Below are positions 6,923 through 13,898 of a DNA stretch of 14,899 nucleotides, one piece after another. Numbering within the stretch: the first letter of the stretch is position 1; every line of letters starts with the position of its first letter. The position numbers and the translations under genes are program-made. The DNA is from JAVWIF01 sp036639635 (GTDB lineage Bacteria > Bacillota_I > Bacilli_A > Erysipelotrichales > Erysipelotrichaceae). The notes beneath the pieces were generated by a model. The model was not told the origin of the DNA. It was given only the letters and a program-made list of their open reading frames with translations, and did no database searches. The stretch spans positions 1-14,899 of the forward strand of contig JAVWIF010000045.1 in the NCBI GenBank assembly GCA_036639635.1, in the 5' to 3' direction.

Positions 6923-8545
6923 ATGAAAGGATATCAATTAAAGATTTTAATTTCCGATTCAAAACCTCCAGTATGGAGACGCATTAACATACCACAAGCG
7001 ATTACATTTGAATTGTTACATGAAACAATTCAGGAACTATTTGGGTGGCAAGATATGCACTTACATAAATTTGTAATGAAGTATTGTGGTGTGTTCATTC
7101 TTAATGAAATGGAGGATGATTATTATATACATAACTTTAAACAAGAAAGTTATGATCATGCACTATCTGATTACTTCGTTGTAGGAGAAAAGCTTACCTA
7201 CGTTTATGATTTTGGAGATTATTGGGAACATGTAATTTCGATTGAAAAAGAAATCGAAATGGAAGAAAATTACCCTGTTCTAGTAAAATGGAAAGGAAAT
7301 AATTTTGCTGAAGATGCAGGTGGTGTTTTTGGCTATTATACAAAACTTGCTATAGCAAATAATCCTAACCATCGTGAACATAAAAAAATGTTGAATTGGC
7401 TTGAAATGCAACATATTGATTTTATTCCAGAATGTGTTGAAGCAGGTTTAGAAGACAACTATTTAATTATCAAACATATTACTCCTGTAGTAAGTAAGCA
7501 AATTAATAAAGATTTAAATCTTATTATTTCTCAATTAAAACCTTATTTAATGAAAATCAATAAGGATAATGATGTATTTTTAGCCATTCAACAAGGTGAA
7601 GATAACAGACTAATGAATGTTATGACCTACAACAATGAAACTTCAATCTATTTTTTTGAGAAACCAGAAGACTTCGTACATGGATTTGTTAATTTGAATC
7701 AAGAAACCAACCATAATTCAGAGCTCTTTGTAAATGGTTTTCAATTGTGTTTTCACAGTTCTAAAGAAGGTTTTCCATACGATTGGATTAACAATCATCA
7801 CGACTGTACGATAACAAAATTTCGAATAGGATATCTTCCTGATGGCATAAATGACAATGAAGCCTTGCTGATTATTGATATGTTGACTTATTTCTTACAA
7901 GTATGCAAAGAACGTCTTACTACCTTACCTAGTAGTGAAATACCAAAAGTGCTGAGTATAAGTGTGAACAAAGACAAAGAAATTTCAAATCTCAAAGAAA
8001 TAGAAAATCTAAATTTTAAATTCTTCAACAGATCTCCGAAAAATGATGCTACAACAAAAAAAATTAAAAAAACTTCAAAAACGTACTATATCGATTTGTT
8101 TGCTATTTTTGATTATGATTCTAAAGAAACAAATGGACTTAGCGTTTATATTACCATAGAATCTTTAAGAGGTAACTACTCTAGTGCCTTATTAAAGCCT
8201 AATGACTATGTTACCTATGATGAATTAGCAAATTACGTATATCATTATTTATATTTGTATTTTGTTAATCATGGTGCTCCTAAGAAAATATTTTATAACC
8301 ATGATAATATAAAAAGTATGATTCAAGAACTTTGTGACTTCTTCCAGATTCAACTCGTATATAAAGAGTTCATTACCAATTCTGAGAATGACCGAAATGC
8401 TGAAGTTAATGAAGTTATGGATGAAGAGTTATTAAATGAGAACTTTTTAAATGCTTTAGCAAATCTAAGCGATGAAGAATTAGATGAGATTATGCAAAAA
8501 GCACTCCAAGATAATCTAAATATGCCACAGCATTATCTGAGCTAA
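6923..8545 (+). CDS. Plasmid pRiA4b ORF-3-like protein with long C-terminal extension
   Basis: The N-terminal ~175 residues carry the hallmarks of the pRiA4b ORF-3 / IS1096 TnpR-like family (PF07929). These are KPPVWRRI (14-21), TFELLHETIQELFGW (28-42), HLHKF (46-50), the strongly conserved YVYDFGDYWEH (93-103), and DAGGVFGYY (131-139) followed by a tryptophan-containing helix. The function of this family is unknown; no recombinase chemistry has been assigned. Residues about 185-540 are an acidic C-terminal region. Its last part (around 370-480) resembles uncharacterised domains often attached to this family in Firmicutes, and it ends in an Asp/Glu-rich tail. The start at 6923 (MKGYQLK) is preferred, with GAGGTG 6 bases upstream; GTG 6914 and ATG 6917 overlap that site. 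The 540-aa length is at the long end for the family. It has its own promoter and terminator, and no transposon ends are visible around it. Confidence 0.8.
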   Translation: MKGYQLKILISDSKPPVWRRINIPQAITFELLHETIQELFGWQDMHLHKFVMKYCGVFILNEMEDDYYIHNFKQESYDHALSDYFVVGEKLTYVYDFGDYWEHVISIEKEIEMEENYPVLVKWKGNNFAEDAGGVFGYYTKLAIANNPNHREHKKMLNWLEMQHIDFIPECVEAGLEDNYLIIKHITPVVSKQINKDLNLIISQLKPYLMKINKDNDVFLAIQQGEDNRLMNVMTYNNETSIYFFEKPEDFVHGFVNLNQETNHNSELFVNGFQLCFHSSKEGFPYDWINNHHDCTITKFRIGYLPDGINDNEALLIIDMLTYFLQVCKERLTTLPSSEIPKVLSISVNKDKEISNLKEIENLNFKFFNRSPKNDATTKKIKKTSKTYYIDLFAIFDYDSKETNGLSVYITIESLRGNYSSALLKPNDYVTYDELANYVYHYLYLYFVNHGAPKKIFYNHDNIKSMIQELCDFFQIQLVYKEFITNSENDRNAEVNEVMDEELLNENFLNALANLSDEELDEIMQKALQDNLNMPQHYLS

Positions 8546-8558
8546 GAAACATCATTTT

Positions 8559-8596
8559 AAAGAGAAAATATTTCTTAAATTTTCTCTTTTTCTTTG
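8559..8596 (+). terminator. Intrinsic terminator after the pRiA4b ORF-3-like gene
   Basis: An 11-bp stem (8559-8569 AAAGAGAAAAT with 8579-8589 ATTTTCTCTTT) closes a 9-base loop, with a trailing TTCTTT tract. Confidence 0.85.
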
Positions 8597-8621
8597 CAAT
8601 ACAATCCCTTTGGACTATAAT
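8594..8621 (+). promoter_or_regulatory. Probable promoter of the EFR1-type ferredoxin gene
   Basis: TTGCAA (8594-8599) and TATAAT (8616-8621) are spaced by 16 bases, with the -35 touching the preceding terminator's T tract. A second -10-like TATAAT lies at 8627-8632 without a matching -35. The AGGAGG ribosome binding site is at 8636-8641. Confidence 0.55.
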
Positions 8622-8646
8622 TACTATATAATCACAGGAGGTTTTT

Positions 8647-9423
8647 ATGATGAAAACAATAACATCTATTTTCTTTAGTCCAACAGATTCAACGAAACAA
8701 GTGATACGTCATATAACAAGTCAATTTCCATTAGATAAGATTGAAATTGATTGTACACCTTACCAAGAAAAAAATATCGAAATGAGTTTTGATGAAGATG
8801 ACCTTGTACTCTTTGGTACACCTGTTTATGGAGGTAGATTACCAGCACTTGTATTAGAGCGCATACAACATATACATGGTGATAATACACCTGTTATCCT
8901 GCTTGTTACCTATGGAAATCGTGATTATGATGATGCACTTTTAGAGTTTAAAGACTATGCCAATGCTCATGGCTTTTGTATTGTCGCTATGCTTTGTGTT
9001 GTTTGTGAGCATTCAATTATGCATACCATAGCAACACATCGTCCTGATGAAAAAGATAATCAAATACTAGACTCGTTTGCTAAACAAATATGGCATAAAG
9101 TAGAAACCACACTCCCTTGTAGCTATGGCGATATTGAAGTAAAAGGGAACTTTCCTTACTGTACCTATACTGGCATTCCACTAAAACCAAAAGCATCAAA
9201 AAAATGTACTGCTTGTGGTTTGTGTGCACAAGAATGTCCAACACAAGCTATACCAAAAGAAAATCCTTCCCAAACTAATAAAGATCTTTGTATCTCCTGT
9301 ATGCGATGTATGAAAATTTGTCCACAACAAGCTCGTAGCTTAAACCCTATTGTATTTAGCGTTGCGCAAAAAGGTTTAGAAATGAAATGTAAAGAACGTA
9401 AAGAATCCGAATTATTTATCTAA
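8647..9423 (+). CDS. EFR1-type flavodoxin / 2[4Fe-4S] ferredoxin fusion
   Basis: This is a cytoplasmic electron-transfer protein joining an FMN-binding flavodoxin-like domain to a bacterial-type diferric-cluster ferredoxin. The N-terminal domain shows the phosphate loop FSPTDSTKQV (10-19) and the second FMN-contact region LFGTPVYGGRLP (55-66). The C-terminal part carries two CxxCxxCxxxCP motifs: Cys187/190/193/197 and Cys215/218/221/225, each able to hold a [4Fe-4S] cluster. The 258-aa length matches the family called EFR1 in genome annotation. Such proteins are common in strict anaerobes and probably pass low-potential electrons between redox enzymes, but the partner is not identifiable here. 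The start is ATG 8647 or the adjacent ATG 8650; a perfect AGGAGG sits 5 or 8 bases upstream. It forms a single-gene unit. Confidence 0.9.
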   Translation: MMKTITSIFFSPTDSTKQVIRHITSQFPLDKIEIDCTPYQEKNIEMSFDEDDLVLFGTPVYGGRLPALVLERIQHIHGDNTPVILLVTYGNRDYDDALLEFKDYANAHGFCIVAMLCVVCEHSIMHTIATHRPDEKDNQILDSFAKQIWHKVETTLPCSYGDIEVKGNFPYCTYTGIPLKPKASKKCTACGLCAQECPTQAIPKENPSQTNKDLCISCMRCMKICPQQARSLNPIVFSVAQKGLEMKCKERKESELFI

Positions 9424-9424
9424 T

Positions 9425-9450
9425 AAAAACCAGCTCATCAAGCTGGTTTT
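9425..9450. terminator. Bidirectional intrinsic terminator between convergent genes
   Basis: AAAACCAGCT (9426-9435) pairs with AGCTGGTTTT (9441-9450) across the 5-base loop CATCA. Each strand ends the stem in a U-rich tract, so it can serve both the ferredoxin gene (+) and the 97-aa gene (minus), whose stop codon is immediately beyond it. Confidence 0.9.
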
Positions 9451-9451
9451 A

Positions 9452-9745
9452 TTAATGTGGATATTGGTACCGGTCTCGTTCTTCTTCAATATTATTGGCT
9501 TCTTCTAACATTTCTATATAACTTGCATACACTATTTTTTCATCGTTATAAATCCCACTCTTCTTATAAATATTACTAGGATAGATACCGCTTAATACCC
9601 AATATTCTTCCTGGGTATCCGTTTCAATCAACCAAATATTTGTATCCTCAATCTCACTATATAACGTAGCATTTTCAACTAGCATTGGGGATAATAGTTT
9701 TTCTGCATATTCCATTATTTTACTTTTTATTATTTTATCATTCAT
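9452..9745 (-). CDS. Hypothetical 97-aa acidic protein
   Basis: No family is recognised. The protein is soluble, with no signal peptide or transmembrane helix. It starts with a helix (MNDKIIKSKIMEYAEKLL), contains an aromatic-rich beta-like segment NIWLIETDTQEEYWVLSG (36-53), and ends with an acidic helix EMLEEANNIEEERD and the tail RYQYPH. The start ATG is preceded by AGAGG with a 7-base gap. It is a monocistronic gene convergent with the ferredoxin gene and shares its terminator. The compact alpha/beta composition would suit a small domain such as an immunity-like or regulatory protein, but nothing in the neighbourhood supports a toxin partner. Confidence 0.75.
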   Translation of the reverse strand: MNDKIIKSKIMEYAEKLLSPMLVENATLYSEIEDTNIWLIETDTQEEYWVLSGIYPSNIYKKSGIYNDEKIVYASYIEMLEEANNIEEERDRYQYPH

Positions 9746-9767
9746 GTTAACGCCTCTTTTCTGTTAT

Positions 9768-9776
9768 ATCATACCA
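9768..9776 (-). promoter_or_regulatory. Extended -10 promoter of the 97-aa gene
   Basis: On the minus strand TGGTATGAT is a TGn-extended -10 box placed about 23 bases upstream of the start codon. The -35 position is poor. Confidence 0.4.
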
Positions 9777-9814
9777 TTATTTATCTCATTTAGAATCCTA
9801 TTTTTACAATTATC

Positions 9815-9823
9815 TGTTACAAT
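9815..9823 (+). promoter_or_regulatory. Extended -10 promoter of the leader ORF / radical SAM unit
   Basis: TGTTACAAT is a TGn-extended -10 box. Transcription starting near 9830 would include the GAGGTG ribosome binding site (9836-9841) of the 23-aa leader ORF. No convincing -35 is seen. Confidence 0.45.
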
Positions 9824-9846
9824 ATTCCTATATGTGAGGTGTCCTA

Positions 9847-9918
9847 ATGAATTCAAATCATCATATCGAAGAATTTTATTATTTTAAACTTAAGAAGGTG
9901 TTGTCAAATGAGCGTTGA
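9847..9918 (+). CDS. 23-aa leader ORF overlapping the radical SAM gene
   Basis: ATG 9847 has a strong GAGGTG ribosome binding site five bases upstream. The frame runs 23 codons (MNSNHHIEEFYYFKLKKVLSNER) to TGA at 9916-9918. Its last 11 bases overlap the start of the radical SAM gene (ATG 9908), which has its own weaker AAGGTG site inside the leader. The arrangement suggests translational coupling, or a short regulatory peptide. Alternatively it is the former N-terminus of the radical SAM protein, cut off by an old frameshift. No similarity is recognised. Confidence 0.45.
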   Translation: MNSNHHIEEFYYFKLKKVLSNER

Positions 9919-11293
9919 AACAATCACTTTAGACAACATTTTTTTGCTAATACGCTCTTTTGAGCTTTCTTCTTCCTTAACCAAGAACACAAGGTTAGCC
10001 CAAAATTATTGGATAGACTTTAATCAAACCATAAAAGAAAATCAATTACAACAAGGCCATACATTTGAAAAATATGCCATTACAAGAATAGCGCATGATA
10101 CCTTATATTATTCTTGTGGTATCGTTCCAAAAGAAAGTTATCCCCGTGATTTTGAATTATTTTTACTACCACGCGCTTCTTATCTAAAATACAAGCATAA
10201 AGGTTCATTGCTAACCCTAAAAGATAGTGTTCGCTTTTTATTTGAAGACTACATTCCTACCCATCATATCAAAGTACTCGCAAGTCCAATTAAATACTTT
10301 GAAAAGTATACCAATGAATTTTCATTCACAGCTTCTGATTCAATCATTGAATTATATATTCCTATTGAAAAAGAACCAACGCCTTCATTTCCTTGCATAC
10401 CAACGAAAAGTATTTTGGCTGGTAGTGGCTTTAAATCCTTAAACTATCAAGGATTTTCTTGGTTTGGGATGGATTACAATATGAATCTGTATAAGGGATG
10501 TTGTCATGGTTGCATCTATTGTGATTCAAGAAGTGCTTGTTATAGAGTTGAAAACTTTGATATTGTGCGTGGCAAAGAGAATGAGTTAGTTATACTAGAA
10601 GCACAACTAAAAAGCAAGAAACGAAAAGGAACTATTGGTGTTGGGGCAATGTCAGATTCTTATAATCCTTTTGAAAAGGAACAAAGCATTACCAAAGATG
10701 CCCTAAAGCTAATTGAACGCTATGGTTTTGGTGTTGGAATTGATACAAAAAGCACTTTAATATTACGTGATATTGATATCCTTCAACGTATATCTAAAAA
10801 CTATCCTAGTATTGTTAAGTTCACGATTACTTGCGCTAATGATACACTAGCTTCTATCATAGAACCGCATGCAAGCCTTTCAAGCGAGCGTTTTATGGCT
10901 TTAGAACAACTCCATCAAGCTGGTATTTATGCAGGTGTTTTATTGATGCCTTTATTGCCTTTTATTAATGATACACTAGAAAATGTAAAAGGTATTGTAC
11001 AGTTTGCCCATCAACATCATGCTAAATTTATCTATCCTTCTTTTAGCGTTACCTTGCGTGATCAACAACGCGATTATTTTTATTATCAACTAGATAAATA
11101 CTTCCCTGGCAAACGAGCATTATATGAAAAGTATTATCATAAAACTTATGATTGTACCTCATTACATGCAAAAGAACTATTTTCTGTATTTGAAACAGAG
11201 TGTAAAAAATACAACATCAAATATCATATGAGTGATATCATTGAAGGTTATAAAAAGAATAAGATACCAGAACAAATCACTTTAGAGTTGTAG
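9908..11293 (+). CDS. SPL-family radical SAM protein with N-terminal extension
   Basis: Residues about 163-461 match the Rv2578c / spore photolyase-like (SPL) radical SAM family. The usual family start (IPAKTIL-type) is seen as IPTKSIL at 164-170, followed by WFGMDYNMNLYKGCCHGC and the iron-sulfur motif CX3CX2C at Cys198, Cys202 and Cys205 (GCIYCDSR). Further conserved parts are GVGAMSDSYNPFEK (244-257) and LLMPLLPFIND (345-355). The family binds a [4Fe-4S] cluster and S-adenosylmethionine and makes a 5'-deoxyadenosyl radical. Its substrate is unknown; DNA repair is possible but not established. The first ~160 residues are an unrecognised extension beyond the common family start. The start has AAGGTG with a 7-base gap. 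The 3' end overlaps the convergent amidohydrolase by 17 bases. Confidence 0.88.
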   Translation: MSVETITLDNIFLLIRSFELSSSLTKNTRLAQNYWIDFNQTIKENQLQQGHTFEKYAITRIAHDTLYYSCGIVPKESYPRDFELFLLPRASYLKYKHKGSLLTLKDSVRFLFEDYIPTHHIKVLASPIKYFEKYTNEFSFTASDSIIELYIPIEKEPTPSFPCIPTKSILAGSGFKSLNYQGFSWFGMDYNMNLYKGCCHGCIYCDSRSACYRVENFDIVRGKENELVILEAQLKSKKRKGTIGVGAMSDSYNPFEKEQSITKDALKLIERYGFGVGIDTKSTLILRDIDILQRISKNYPSIVKFTITCANDTLASIIEPHASLSSERFMALEQLHQAGIYAGVLLMPLLPFINDTLENVKGIVQFAHQHHAKFIYPSFSVTLRDQQRDYFYYQLDKYFPGKRALYEKYYHKTYDCTSLHAKELFSVFETECKKYNIKYHMSDIIEGYKKNKIPEQITLEL

Positions 11294-12884
11294 TCTTTTG
11301 ATATACGCAAACACCTTCTTTATAGGTTTCTAACACTTGTATTTCTCTTAAATCTTCTTTAGGTATTGTATATGGATTCTTATCTAAAATAACAAAATCA
11401 GCAAGTTTCCCTTCACTTAAGGAGCCTTTCTTATCTTCTTCAAAATACTGATAAGCCCCATTTATAGTAATTGCTTTTAATGCTTCTTGTACGCTGACAC
11501 ATTCTTCCTCACCTAGAATTATTCCTTCTTTACTCCTTCGATTGGTAGCACACCACAATGTTTCCATCATATCCGGCATAATAACTGGTGAGTCTTGATG
11601 AAATGTATAACGCAGCCCTAAAGCAGCAGATGACTTCGCACAAGATATTGCCTTTGCTCTTTCTAAACCAAAGTTTTTAATATGAACATCTCCCCAATAG
11701 TAGGTATGTGCAATGAAAAAAGAAGGTGTCATATGTAAGCTAGCCATATTTGGTAGTTGATCCTTTCTTAGCAGTTGTGCATGAATCATGACTGGACGAA
11801 ATGTATCTTTACTATGTTCTTGTTTAACTACCTTTTCAAATTGTGTAATATATTGGTTTGCGGCACTATCACCATTGCAGTGTGCCAGTAGTTGCATATG
11901 TTCTTGTAAAGCTGTCTTAATCAATTCATATAAGTGCTCATCACTTAATGTAGGGTACCCACAATAATCTTTTTCTCCAATATAAGGTGTACTCATCCAA
12001 GCTGTTCTTCCTTGTGGTGAACCATCTAAGAAGATTTTATATCCTCCTAATTTAAAGCGATTATGATACTGTTTAACATATTCTTTATGTTGACTAGTTA
12101 ATGCGTGCGCTTGATTTAAATCAACATAACCAACAACATCTAAAAACAACAAATGTTTACTAGCTGCATATGACAATAAAGAAAACAATTCATTTACAAC
12201 CATTCCATCCTGGATCGTTGTTATCCCATAACTCGCATAAATATGTTGTGCTTTTACCATTAGTTTTAACATTTCTTCAGTATCAATCATAGGCACTTGT
12301 TTTTGTGCCCATATAAACGCATTCTCTTCCATGTATCCACTTGGAATCATACTATCTTTTAGACGCATAAATAAGCCACCGTCCATATCTTTCGTTTGTT
12401 CATTTATGCCAAGTATATCTAGTGCTAAAGAATTTGCGACCCCCATATGAGAAGATACATGACTAATTAGTATAGGATGAGTCGTACTAGCTTCATCTAA
12501 AATATAACGATTAGGATGCTGTTTTTCACGCATAAAGTTTTGATCATAACCAGCAGCTACTACCCACTTACCTTTTTCAAGCTTCGCTTTACTTATAAAA
12601 TCTTTTATCATCCTTACAACATCCTCAAAACAAGTAGCCCTAGATATATCTACTTGTTGTTGAGAATTCGCAAGACTTACTAAATGACTATGCGCGTCAA
12701 TAAACCCAGGTGTCATTGTTTTACCTTTTAAATCAACAAGCTTTGTTGTTTCATCTTTTATTGAAAAAACCTCTTCCTTACTTCCTACTTTTAGAATACT
12801 TCCATCTTCACAACATAGTGCTTCACCAAAAGGTGTTTTCTCATCCATGGTAATAATACTTCCATTATAATATATTGTTTTCAT
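11277..12884 (-). CDS. YtcJ-type amidohydrolase (amidohydrolase family 3)
   Basis: This is a metal-dependent hydrolase of the amidohydrolase superfamily, cytoplasmic, 535 aa, the normal length for the YtcJ group. Metal and active-site landmarks are GFIDAHSHL (60-68; H65, H67), YKIFLDGSPQ (282-291) with K283 in the position of the bridging lysine, AHCNGD (334-339), the histidine of VMIHAQ (365-370), and HQDSPV (429-434) with D431. The C-terminal segment LADFVILDKNPY restores the small beta-sandwich found in this superfamily. Substrates of the YtcJ group are mostly unassigned; N-substituted amino acids, amides and formamides have been suggested for relatives. GAGG lies 7 bases before the start. 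It is transcribed divergently from the TrpC-like gene, so the two share an upstream region. Confidence 0.92.
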   Translation of the reverse strand: MKTIYYNGSIITMDEKTPFGEALCCEDGSILKVGSKEEVFSIKDETTKLVDLKGKTMTPGFIDAHSHLVSLANSQQQVDISRATCFEDVVRMIKDFISKAKLEKGKWVVAAGYDQNFMREKQHPNRYILDEASTTHPILISHVSSHMGVANSLALDILGINEQTKDMDGGLFMRLKDSMIPSGYMEENAFIWAQKQVPMIDTEEMLKLMVKAQHIYASYGITTIQDGMVVNELFSLLSYAASKHLLFLDVVGYVDLNQAHALTSQHKEYVKQYHNRFKLGGYKIFLDGSPQGRTAWMSTPYIGEKDYCGYPTLSDEHLYELIKTALQEHMQLLAHCNGDSAANQYITQFEKVVKQEHSKDTFRPVMIHAQLLRKDQLPNMASLHMTPSFFIAHTYYWGDVHIKNFGLERAKAISCAKSSAALGLRYTFHQDSPVIMPDMMETLWCATNRRSKEGIILGEEECVSVQEALKAITINGAYQYFEEDKKGSLSEGKLADFVILDKNPYTIPKEDLREIQVLETYKEGVCVYQKTTTLK

Positions 12885-12909
12885 AAGGTAACCTCACTAT
12901 CTTTCTTCT

Positions 12910-12915
12910 ATTATA
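12910..12915 (-). promoter_or_regulatory. -10 box of the amidohydrolase promoter
   Basis: TATAAT on the minus strand sits 25 bases upstream of the start codon. The -35 is weak (TTTTGA at 16 bases or GTTTTG at 17), which would suit an activated promoter. Confidence 0.5.
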
Positions 12916-12966
12916 GTCTACTTCATGAGATTCAAAACAATATTTCTAAAAATAAAGATGTTTTGA

Positions 12967-13028
12967 TATGAAATACACAATATGTAATATGTTTCATAAA
13001 ATGTAAACAATTTCATAAATATATGAAA
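12967..13028. repeat. Cluster of four TTTCATA / TATGAAA heptamers
   Basis: Within 62 bases upstream of the TrpC-like promoter the heptamer TTTCATA occurs four times: inverted at 12967-12973, direct at 12992-12998 and 13011-13017, inverted at 13022-13028. The last two form an inverted repeat with a 4-base centre (AATA). The cluster lies between the two divergent promoters and could bind a regulator, but the DNA is very AT-rich. Confidence 0.4.
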
Positions 13029-13033
13029 ATTCG

Positions 13034-13062
13034 TTGACATATGTTTCTTAGAAACGTATAAT
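13034..13062 (+). promoter_or_regulatory. Perfect-consensus SigA promoter of the TrpC-like gene
   Basis: TTGACA (13034-13039), a 17-base spacer, and TATAAT (13057-13062) match the vegetative consensus at all twelve positions. Transcription should start near 13069, giving a leader of about 54 bases, too short for a T-box. The spacer holds the palindrome listed separately. Confidence 0.85.
13039..13059. promoter_or_regulatory. Palindromic operator candidate inside the TrpC-like promoter
   Basis: GTTTCT-T-AGAAAC (13043-13055) is a perfect 13-base palindrome centred in the promoter spacer. The symmetry extends to 21 bases with one mismatched pair, reaching into both the -35 and -10 boxes. A dimeric repressor bound here would block RNA polymerase. 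Confidence 0.55.
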
Positions 13063-13122
13063 CAAACTACATATAGGCAAAACCAGTGATTTATATAAGC
13101 TAGATATAAGTGAGGTACTTCC

Positions 13123-13872
13123 ATGATTATAGAATCCATCATTCAAGATAAACGAAAAACCCTTGAACAAGATATTTCCAATAGAACACCAAAAGTCCAT
13201 GGAATAATCGCAAAGCAAATGAAAGCTTATGATTCTTTATTTGTGATTAGTGAAATTAAGAAAGCTGCACCAAACAAGGAACAACACCCCAATCATTTAA
13301 ATGTTCAACATTTCGCAAGTGTTTGCGATGAAGCTGGTATTAACGCAATTTCAATTATCACTGAAAAGAATTATTTCAAAGGAAGTTTAGATGATATTGT
13401 CTCTGTACGTTGTGTAAGTGATCTTCCTATTCTTAGGAGCGATTATATTTTAGATGCACGTGAACTCATTCAAACAAAACAAGCAGGTGCTAATTTAGTA
13501 TTGTTAATGGTTGCTATTTTAAGTGACAGGGAATTGAAAGAGTTTTATCAAACAGCTCAATTATTAGGCTTAGAATGTATTGTAGAAGTCCATAATGAAG
13601 AAGATTTAAAACGTGCATTATCTATTCAACCAGAAATCATTGGAATTGATAATCGTGATCTAAACTATTTTAAAATAGATTTAAATACAACAAAAGAACT
13701 AATAAGAAAGATACCGAAATCTATAAGTGTAATTAGTGAAAGTGGTATTGTTACGCATGAAGATATGGAATTTGTTAAAAAGTATGGTGTTGATGGTGTC
13801 CTTATTGGCGAAAGCTTATTACATTGTAAACACCTTCGTGAACATTTACTAGAATTAAAATATGGTAAATAA
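13123..13872 (+). CDS. TrpC-like protein (indole-3-glycerol-phosphate synthase family) with altered active site
   Basis: The 249-aa protein has the (beta/alpha)8 barrel pattern of indole-3-glycerol-phosphate synthase, which makes indole-glycerol phosphate for tryptophan. Landmarks are SEIKKA (43-48; E44, K46), ITEKNYFKGS (79-88), LPILRSDYI (101-109), CIVEVH (152-157; E155), GIDNRDL (174-180; R178), SESGI (205-209) and GVLIGES (225-231). Compared with the Sulfolobus enzyme, the general-acid lysine (K110, in the usual RKDFI) is Ser106, the active-site asparagine (N180, in GINxRDL) is Asp176, and the SPS phosphate-side motif is Ala-Pro-Asn (49-51). Lysine K46 and glutamates E44, E155 and E206 are kept. 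GAGG lies 8 bases before the start. No other trp gene is nearby. It could be a paralog with another reaction, or a weakened TrpC. Confidence 0.8.
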   Translation: MIIESIIQDKRKTLEQDISNRTPKVHGIIAKQMKAYDSLFVISEIKKAAPNKEQHPNHLNVQHFASVCDEAGINAISIITEKNYFKGSLDDIVSVRCVSDLPILRSDYILDARELIQTKQAGANLVLLMVAILSDRELKEFYQTAQLLGLECIVEVHNEEDLKRALSIQPEIIGIDNRDLNYFKIDLNTTKELIRKIPKSISVISESGIVTHEDMEFVKKYGVDGVLIGESLLHCKHLREHLLELKYGK

Positions 13873-13898
13873 TAGAGTTCATCTACTTATACAGATAC

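Noticed and set aside
6911..6925. 15-base element nearly identical to the minus-strand start region at 4913-4927 (GAGGTGAT followed by YATATG)
   Set aside because: It consists of a strong Shine-Dalgarno sequence plus a start codon, so similarity is expected from function and not evidence for a repeat family.
6923..8545. Possible mobile element because the family is named after plasmid pRiA4b and IS1096
   Set aside because: No terminal inverted repeats, target duplications, transposase or integrase are visible nearby, and the flanks are ordinary terminators and promoters.
13063..13122. Possible T-box or tryptophan attenuator ahead of the TrpC-like gene
   Set aside because: The predicted leader is only about 54 bases, without a T-box consensus, a Trp-rich leader peptide or a terminator hairpin.
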